In this document: positions 56,983-64,000 of the stretch, one piece after another
How positions within the stretch are numbered: position 1 is the first letter of the stretch
Layout of the letters: every line of letters begins with the position of its first letter
Assembly (NCBI GenBank): GCA_022559845.1
Contig: JAHNEJ010001445.1
Location: 97,335-161,334 of the forward strand
Direction of reading: 5' to 3'
DNA from: Amorphophallus konjac
Lineage: Eukaryota; Streptophyta; Magnoliopsida; Alismatales; Araceae
Length of the DNA stretch: 64,000 bases
Translations under genes and position numbers: made by a program
Notes under the pieces: model-generated
Seen by the model: only the letters and a program-made list of their open reading frames with translations
Database searches by the model: none
Told to the model about the DNA's origin: nothing

Positions 56983-59886
56983 TCACGGGGAGGATATTGG
57001 GTGAAGTGAGGAAGATGGTGAATGGATTTTATCGGCGTGAAGTTGACACTTGACACACCTACGGACATAGACAGCACAATCCTCTTCCATAGTGGGCCAG
57101 TAAAAACCTTGCCGAATGATCTTTTTGGCGAGCATCTGACTATTCACGTGGCCACCGCATACACCCGAGTGCGTCTCTTCTACACATTTCCAAACCTCAT
57201 CGTCACCAAGACATCTTAACAGAATACCAGTAAGGCTCCTCCTATAGAGTAGACCTCCAACCAAAGTATATTTCTGAGCCACCCTTCTTATGACTTTCTT
57301 GTCCTCTGTGGTGGCCCCTTCAGGATAAGACTGATCTTGGCAGTATTTGACAATTTCATAGAACCATGGTTTCTCTTCATCAGCCAGTTCTTCTTCGGCC
57401 TCTGCCAACATGATTTCCCTCTTCTCAAGGATATCTTCCTGTAGGATCTTCCTTGCTATCCTGTCTTTGATATTTACGTAGGAAGCATCATCGATTGCAG
57501 GGGCGTGAAGTTTATAGATGGAAATGGACTTAAACCATCTTCCTAGAGGGAACCTTATGGATGATGCCAACGAGGCGAGGGCATCGGCGAGAATATTCTG
57601 ATGACGAGGGACATGAACAAAGATCAGTTTGGTGAATAGTTTGGCAAAGGCAGCAGTGAGTTCTTGGTATGGCTTGAGTTTGGGATCGCGAGTGCGATAT
57701 TTAGTGAGCACCTGGCGAAGGATGAGTTGACTATCACCTACGACTCGCAACTCAGTGATACGAAAAGAATGAGCGAGTTCTAGGCCAGCTAGAAGGGCTT
57801 CATATTCAGCTATATTATTGGTGACTGTAAATTTGAGTTGGTATGCCAATGGGAATGTGAGGCCTTCAGGCGACAGGAGGGCGATGCCGATTCCTCTCCC
57901 TTGAGAATTCAGAGCTCCATCAAAATATAGCGTCCACGTTGGCTCATCTGATTGGTTGATGGACATTAGTTCCTCATCTGGAAACTCTGATTGGACGGGA
58001 TCGAACTTGGGAAGAGGATGGTGAGCGAGATGCTCGGCTATGGCATAGCCTTTAATCACCTTTTGCTGGATGTAGGTGATGTCGAACTGAGAGAGAAAAC
58101 TTTGCCAGCGTGCTAGCCTATCCGTAAGGACGGATTTCTCCAGAAGGAATTTGATAGGATTCATTCGAGCAATCAAGTGGACCTCGTGAGCCAAGAAGTA
58201 GTGCTTCAATTTCTGCACTACCCAAACGAGGGCAGCACAGGTTTTCTCCATGCCGGTGTACTTCTGCTCACAGGGATTGAGAAGTTTGGACAAGTAATAG
58301 GTTGCCCGTTCCTTACCTTCTTCATCAGCTTGTGCGAGGACGGCTCCCACGGAGTCATCCAAGACTGAGACGTAAAGGATCAGAGGTTTTTCTGGTTTGG
58401 GTGGAATGAGAACGGGTGGACTAGCCAGATATTCCTTTAACCCTTCAAAAGCTTTCTGACATTTAGAATTCCAGTGGAATTCTACTCCTGGCTTGGTCAA
58501 CTCGTAGAGAGGTCTACACCTTTGTGAATGTTGGGACACAAACCGACGAATAAACTGTAACCTCCCGATTAAACCTCGGACTTCCCTCAAATTCTTGGGA
58601 GGCGGCATATCCCTGATGGCCTTGGCTTTGTCGGGATCTATCTCGATCCCTCTTTTACTCACGATGAACCCCAGCAATTTACCTGACGACACACCAAACA
58701 CACACTTCTTCGGGTTCATTTTCAATTGGAACTCTCTTGACCTTTGCAAGACCTTAGCCAAAACTTCTGGATGTTCCATCCTGGTCCTTGATTTCACCAA
58801 TAAGTCATCCACATACACTTCCAGATATATGTGCATCATGTCATGAAATATGGCCATCATCGCTCTTTGGTAAGTAGCTCCAGCATTCTTTAATCCGAAC
58901 GGCATGACCACGTAACAATATGTTCCCCAAGGGGTAGTGAATGACGTCTTTTCCTGATCCTCTTCTGCCAAACGAATTTGATTGTATCCTGAAAATCCAT
59001 CCATGAAAGAGAGGGTCTCATAACCTGCCGTGTTATCGATCAATATATCAATGTGAGGCAAGGGAAAATCATCCTTTGGACACGCGCGGTTAAGGTCCCG
59101 GAAGTCGATGCAAATCCTGACTTTCCCATCTTTTTTCATGACCGGGACAATGTTCGCCACCCATTGAGGATAAAGAACAACTCTAATGAACCTGGCTTTG
59201 TGGAGCTTATCGACCTCTTCTTTCATTTTCAAAGCCATCTGAGGGTGGAAACACCTTAACCTTTGTTTTACCGAGATGGACCCTGGTTTTAGGGTTAAAC
59301 AGTGTTCGACCAAGGTTGAATCCAGACCCGGCATATCCTCGTAGCTCCATGCAAACGTGTCCTTATATTCCTTGAGAACCTCAATTAATGCCTCTTCTTC
59401 AGAGGGTGGTAGGTTATCACTTATGAGGACGATCCTAGGGTCTTCCTCAGTTCCCAAGTTGACTTCTTTGGTGGATTCTTCTACGGCGGTTGACGGCTCG
59501 TCGAATCTCCTCATTCCACTAGCGTATGCGCCCGCCGCATCCTCATATTCTTCACCCTCATCTTCAGTGGGGCATTCTTCATCCGTGATCTCGTAGACTC
59601 CATACCATTCATCAAATGCACAATCGCCCTCACATTCTATTTCTGGTAGCCGGATGGGATTTTCTAGCAACTGGGGGATGGCAAGGAGGGCTTGACACCT
59701 GGCGGCTAAATCCAGGAGGAATCGACGAGGGATATGCCTACCCTTGGATTTCTTCCTAGGTACTATCCTTGGCCTATCATTCCTAGATTGACTGACAATA
59801 TTTACAGAAGAAGAGGAAGATGAAGAGGATGGTGTAGAATGTACAGGAGAAGACCCCTCAGAGGAGGGGTAGAAAAGGTCGCTCAT
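56983..59886 (-). pseudogene. RT, RNase H, archaeal-type RNase H and integrase finger of element B
   Basis: A 967-codon open frame. Order: linker (MSDLFYPSSEGSSPVHSTPS), RT with VRICIDFRDLNRACPKDDFP, FMDGFSGYNQIRLAEEDQEK, YVDD and LGFIVSKRGIEIDPDKAKAI, RNase H (LDDSVGAVLAQADEEG, MEKTCAALVWVVQKLKHYF), archaeal-type RNase H with all acidic residues (YFDGALNS, EYEALLAGLE, VVGDSQL, ILADALASL), and the HHCC finger (GGHVN, RRCVKCQLH). It stops at TGA 56983-56985. The 59886 ATG is within the polyprotein rather than a natural start; the upstream frame is joined only by a -1 shift at an A8 run (see 59987-59994). Catalytic motifs look intact. Confidence 0.9.
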
Positions 59887-62800
59887 CGGACCTTGGACGG
59901 GTGGTCCGCAAGGCGGTACGCACCCGTGGGAGATGTAGGAGGTTTCCTCAACGAAGATGTGTTGTTGGGGAGTTTGAAAATTGACGTTTTTTTTCCGTTT
60001 TCATTTTTAATGACAAAGCAGTGAAAAGAGATTAGAGGAGAGAGGAAAGTGGTTATGGCTAGAGGATTGTGAAGCTCATAGAGCAGATCATGGTTGAAGG
60101 CCTGGCGCGGGTTGAAAAGCCCGCGTAGGTATGTAAGCAAAGAAGGGGACCTGAGAAGATCATCAGACAATTGTCTGGCCCAGGAAGAAGATATCAGCAA
60201 AGGCTGAGACGAGTGGATGGAGAAGATGGCGACTAATGAGCCGTCGACGGCAATGTTGAGGACGGATGAAGATCCGTCGATGATAGGGTCCTTCTGGCGA
60301 GGACGAGGATAGTTTGGAACCTTGGCAAGAGTGGTAATATTCTCTGGTATTTCGGAGATCAATGGTGGTCCTTCAAGCTGCGGAGACGAGAACATCCTTT
60401 CCAGTGCAACGGAAATGTCCCGTATGTCGAACCATTTGTCCCACTCGCATTCCGGATCTTTGATCTTACCTCTTTTGGTGATCCTCAGACATTTTTCAGC
60501 CAAATATACAGCATGTGATCCCCCATATGCTTCTCGTGGGTGATCTCCCATCTGAACAACGGGCCCTCTGTTGAAGTGGTTTGATAGAGTCCACATGAGG
60601 GGCTTCCAATCTACCTTGAACGGTCCTTTGAAGCCTAGGCCAAACCTGCGGTTCGGCCTAATTTCCTTTGGCGGTTTGAGCATACCCTGTAACTGTGCGC
60701 CCAGACCTTTTCCTTGTTGATAGCCGATGTTCCTCATAATCTCCCAACCTTTGGAGTGAAAAGGGAGATATGATGTTGTGGTTGCCCTGACCGGCTCCTT
60801 TGGTGCTAGTGGAACATGAGATGGATCACGTACGTCCAGCAGTGACAATATGGGCCGATGAGACGGCCAAACAGAAGGCAGAGAGGTGTTGATAGCATCC
60901 ACTGTGTGAAGGACAGGTGTACTGACCACTTTAATAATTCTCCCATTGTAAGAAAACTTCAGGCACTGATGGTTGGTGGAAGGCACAGCGTCCATGGCTT
61001 CGATGTAAGGGCGACCCAGTATAGCCTTGAATGTGGGGTCCATGTCGAGGACATGGAATTCCGTGGGAATTGACATGGGGCATAGTTCTGCCTTCAGAAT
61101 AATCATCCCCTGCGGCGGCCTTTTGCTATTGTTATAAGCCGTGACCGTGATCGAGGAAGGTCTTATTTGTTCCTCGTTGACCCCACACAACTGAAGAGTG
61201 CTCATGGAGATCACATTTATGGATGCACCCGTGTCCACAAGACACGGGTTTATGGATACCCCATTAATTTTTATTGAAATGCACAATGCATATTTTCGAG
61301 CTTCCTTGGGAGCGAGCTCGTAGTTGTGAAACATGATGGCTGGTTGTGTGTCTATTGGGGTCAGGACGGTCGAAATCTTCTCCACGGGGAGGTCTTCATT
61401 AACCATGACCTTTTGAAGATATTCCATCAAGGCCGCCTGGTGGGATGTGGATCTTGGAAGTAGCTCCAGGATGGAGATCCAGGCAGGTGTCTTGTCCAAG
61501 TGTTTCAATAGATCATACTGTGTTCCAGGGATAGCTCTTTCTGGTTGTTCTGCATCATCCTTCTCTGGCTGAGATTGCTCAGGATTCTGACTGTTGTGGG
61601 GGAAAACCCTGTGGAAAATCCTTCCACTCCGGAGCACCATTGCCTGCGACTTTTGTACCTCTGTGGGGGTAGCAGTGGGTTTTAACAGGGGTTTGAGGGG
61701 TAGTAGTGGAGGAATGGTTGATGAAGCAGGGGTGATGACGGGAGCAGGGATTCTGATGAGGGGTTTGTTAGGTGGCGGCATGGTGGAGGTAGAGGGGATA
61801 TTGCGCGGATTATGAAGGATAAGGGGTCTAGAAGGTGGCGGTGGAGACGAAGTAGGAGTGGGTAGGGCTTGAAGTGGGCAATGATTTTGAGGTGGGTGAT
61901 GGTTAATGAGTGGTTTTGAAGACATTAGTGATGATACGGTGGAGAAAGACGGGGTTATGTATGGTTGACGGATGATAAGGGGTTTAGAAGGCGTAGGGGT
62001 AAATGTGGTAGAGGTGGATGGTAAAGTGGGGGAGTGAGAGAAGATAAGAGGGTGTGAAGGCGTAGTAGAGAGTGTCGGTTGATAGGAGGTCGGGGTGCGG
62101 ATGAGAGGGCGTAATGGTAGTGGAAATGGTGATGGTGATACTGACGTGGGTTGATGAGAGAGAGGTGCTACCCGGGCGAGGTGAAGGGGTTGCATGACGA
62201 TAGGGTTGGAGGTAGAAAGAATGGAGGTACTTTCCTGGTGCCACACTTGCTCTCTCCCGACTTCCGGGAAGGAGGAGATGGGGTTAACCTGATGATTGGG
62301 CTGTTGGTGCTCCGGTAAAGGATTTTGGATTATGCCCATGTCGGGTTGTTGTTGTGGGGCCTGCTGAGCCTGCTGTTGTTGTTGTGGTTGCTGTTGCTGT
62401 TGCTGTTGTAACTGCTGCTGTGGCCTATGAGGGGGTCTCCTAGCCTTGAGAGCCGCGACGTATCGTCTCATCTCATCCCAATCTATTTGATGTTCATCAT
62501 TCATATCATGGATGTAATCTTTGAAATGGAAGCAGTAATCTACTGTGTGTCCCGGCTGCCTGTGGTAGACACAGTATTTGGAGGTATCAACATTGGGGGG
62601 CCACGTGGGCCTTTCTCTAGGTAGGGTGAGTTGGTTTGATGCCATGAGGGCATTAAAAATGTCTGCTAAGGTTTCCGGCAATGGTGAATAGTAGGCTCTC
62701 TTGGGACCGAGCGGCCTCCTTTGTTGCTGTTGGGGACCATAGTTCCCCGGGGGTGGAACTTGATTGTACTGAAGTGGTGGTTGTTGTTGCTGAGGTTGTG

Positions 62801-62960
62801 GTTGTTGTTGCTGGGGTTGGCGTAATGGAGGCATATTATCCTGGGGTGGATTATTTTGGGGTGGAGGACGAAGAGGGAAAGGACCTGGTTGAAGGGGAAG
62901 TCGGGGAATTTGTGGAGGCCTTGGGTTGACTGCATAGTTGGCATTGTTGACCGCACTGAC
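59883..62960 (-). pseudogene. gag C-terminus, protease and G-patch of element B
   Basis: Open from 62960 to the TGA at 59883-59885. It has a glutamine/proline-rich linker, the knuckle CVYHRQPGHTVDYC followed by FKDYIHDMND, a proline-rich stretch with SKPLI-type repeats, AMVLRSGRIFHRVFP, the protease (CLVDTGASINVISMSTLQLC; ILGRPYIEAMDAV), and a G-patch, GWEIMRNIGYQQGKGLGAQL, with FGLGFKG after it. The last ~35 codons are out of frame relative to A because of the A8 run at 59987-59994 (ten A in element A), which puts RT in the -1 frame. Confidence 0.87.
59987..59994 (-). other. A8 run, candidate -1 frameshift site between protease and RT
   Basis: On the minus strand GG followed by eight A and CG. 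In the upstream frame the codons are GGA AAA AAA ACG, so an A AAA AAA heptamer is in the register of a -1 slippery site, and a -1 slip enters the frame leading to RT. Element A has ten A and needs no slip. It may equally be a chance indel in a homopolymer. Confidence 0.4.
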
Positions 62961-63515
62961 TTACTCATTTGTCACGACCCCTTCTGTGGCTCCGCCCGGG
63001 ACACCATCGCCTGTCTTTCTGACCACTTTGGGCTTCGGCGACTCAAATATGTTCATGATGGGGGAGTCTTTTAGCTGGGTTTGGATGTACCAGGCCCTTT
63101 CATAGAGTTCCTCCATTGTAGTAAGTTTATTCATGGCCAGGACATGTCTGAACTGTGGGGTTGCATTAGACACAATCATCTTCACTTGTTCGGGCTCAGA
63201 GAGGGTATCCCTTATTCTCTCCGCCAGAGACCTCCATCTATCAGCATAGCGGACAAAATCCTCGTCGGGCTTCATCTTTTCGGCCACTAGGTCGGTAATG
63301 GAGAGTGAGGGACCGACCCTATCCCTATATTTCTGCAAGAACCTTCTCTGGACTATTTCAAAATTCTCGGCCTCGCGGGGCTCCAGAGAATAGAACCACT
63401 CAAGCGCGGGACCATCCAATGATCTCCGAAAGAGGTATGCCAGGGACCTCTGATCGTTTTACCAATAGGAGGATTTATACATGAAATCCTTGAGGTGAAT
63501 GAAGGGGTTGCCGGT
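62961..63515 (-). pseudogene. gag domain of element B, truncated by element C
   Basis: The frame TGNPFIHLKDFMYKSSYW, TAA (63459-63461), then SLAYLFRRSLDGPALEWFYS, FLQKYRDRVGPSLSITDL and KLTTMEELYERAWYIQTQL up to a second TAA at 62961-62963. The first TAA is shared with element A, the second is not. The N-terminal ~230 residues of gag are missing because the LTR of C begins at 63516. Confidence 0.85.
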
Positions 63516-64000
63516 TGTGGACACCGAAAATTGCACATCCAGATGCCACGCTCGGCCCAGCATCAACAACGGCCCCGAGTGAAGAAACCCCGGAGAAATC
63601 AAGCACAAGAGGCCCCACGGCCCATGGGCCTCGAAGAGAATCAAATGGGCCACGACTCATGCTCACAATGGGCTCAAAATCGCCCTGAACCCTCCAGACG
63701 GTTGCTCCCTTCAGCGGCACACCCTGCCGCGGCCCTCGCCGGCACACCCCTATGGGGGTTCACCGGCACACCCCCAAGGGGGTTCACCGGCACACCCCCA
63801 TGGGGGGGTCTTCACCGGCACACCCCCATGGGGGGGTCTTCACCGGCACACCCCCCATGGGGGGGTCTTCACCGGCACACCCCCCATGGGGGGGGTCTTC
63901 ACCGGCACGCCCTCAGCAGCCTCAGCGGCACGCCCTCAGCAGCTTCAGCGGCACGCCCTCAGCAGGCTTCAGCGGCACGGCCCTTGGGGCTTCAGCGCAC
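63516..64000 (+). mobile_element. Element C, LTR start inserted in gag of element B
   Basis: Homology to gag ends abruptly at 63515 and the new sequence begins TGTGGACACCGAAAATTGCA, a typical Ty3/gypsy LTR start. It continues to the right edge, so neither the LTR end nor the strand is established; plus is given only as the reading direction. The left flank CCGGT (63511-63515) should recur at the far end. Confidence 0.65.
63735..64000. repeat. tandem palindromic repeats in the LTR of element C
   Basis: Six units of CACCGGCACACCCCCATGGG-type sequence, ~26-33 bases each with a CCCCCATGGGGG palindromic core, run from 63735 to 63900. They are followed by three to four units of GGCACGCCCTCAGCAGCTTC (about 24 bases). 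Confidence 0.8.

Larger units (their letters stand above)
41281..63515 (-). mobile_element. Element B, giant Tat-lineage retrotransposon with four antisense genes, interrupted by C
   Basis: Reading on the minus strand from 63515: gag, protease, G-patch, RT, RNase H, archaeal-type RNase H, integrase, a ~1.7-kb spacer, four genes on the opposite strand (P4, P3, P2, P1), a PPT, and the 3' LTR at 43329-41281. The LTR is inverted relative to that of A, as expected for a minus-strand element. The 5' LTR, PBS and start of gag are cut off by element C at 63516 and should lie beyond the window. Using the matching part of A (about 3.4 kb), the full length would be near 25.6 kb. It is inserted in A upstream of P0. 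That P1-P3 belong to B rather than to another insertion is inferred from the lack of other borders. Confidence 0.78.

Noticed and set aside
56983..59886. A separate 967-residue gene starting at ATG 59886
   Set aside because: The ATG is inside the polyprotein (PMSDLFYPSSEG is continuous with upstream sequence in element A), so this is pol downstream of a frame change, not an independent gene.
1..64000. tRNA, rRNA or other structural RNA genes
   Set aside because: I looked for tRNA-like TTCGA arms and conserved rRNA blocks and saw none beyond the primer binding sites of the retroelements; small RNA genes could be missed by eye.

Overview
The window is nuclear DNA of a flowering plant with a transposon-rich genome. 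The evidence is a plant-type first coding exon of eIF2-gamma, with the telo-box and site II promoter motifs typical of translation genes, next to plant Ty1/copia and Ty3/gypsy retrotransposons, Mutator-type MITEs and plant mobile domain (PMD) genes. I cannot name the species.

Layout. 1-2.1 kb: 5' end of an eIF2-gamma gene on the minus strand (one coding exon, a leader intron, a promoter). 2.2-12.3 kb: a small DNA transposon (T1) split by E1, a complete LTR element of 9.2 kb with a 5-bp target duplication, PBS and PPT but no recognisable coding domain (LARD-like, Tekay/Del-like ends). 12.3-15 kb: AT-rich DNA with a tandem array and a Mutator MITE. 15-21.6 kb: a decayed copia element (D) broken by a DNA transposon (T2), a solo LTR (E2) and then by E3. 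21.6-25.8 kb: E3, a relative of E1. 25.8-41.3 kb: element A (plus strand), a Tat-lineage Ty3/gypsy element. 41.3-63.5 kb: element B (minus strand), a second copy of the same family inserted in A. 63.5-64 kb: LTR of another element (C) inserted in the gag of B. The nesting is therefore C in B in A in E3 in copia D, supported by exact LTR junctions and homologous continuations; only E1, E2 and the MITE show both copies of their target duplication inside the window.

The most interesting object is the A/B family. It has Tat hallmarks: gag with a CCHC-like knuckle, a DTGAS protease, a G-patch, RT (YVDD), RNase H, a second archaeal-type RNase H, and integrase. Between pol and the 3' LTR, element B carries four genes in antisense to pol (P1-P4, 44.5-54.3 kb). 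They have spliceosomal introns and, in at least one case, their own TATA promoter. P2 is an intact seven-exon gene for a 741-residue PMD plus coiled-coil protein with every intron in phase 0. P4 (and P0 in element A) are decayed orthologues, P3 is a paralogue that lost the PMD, and P1 joins the same first exon to a DUF7745-like domain. Extrapolating from the 5' part present in A, an uninterrupted B would be about 25-26 kb.

A second theme is short palindromes in LTRs. Copies of a ~26-bp palindrome (arms GGCGTCCAGG / CCTGGACGCC) crowd upstream of the LTR TATA box. They recur upstream of the P2 TATA box at ~65-bp spacing, inside P2 intron 1, and near P3. E1, E2, E3 and C each have their own, unrelated palindrome array in the LTR. 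All sequence comparisons were made by eye.
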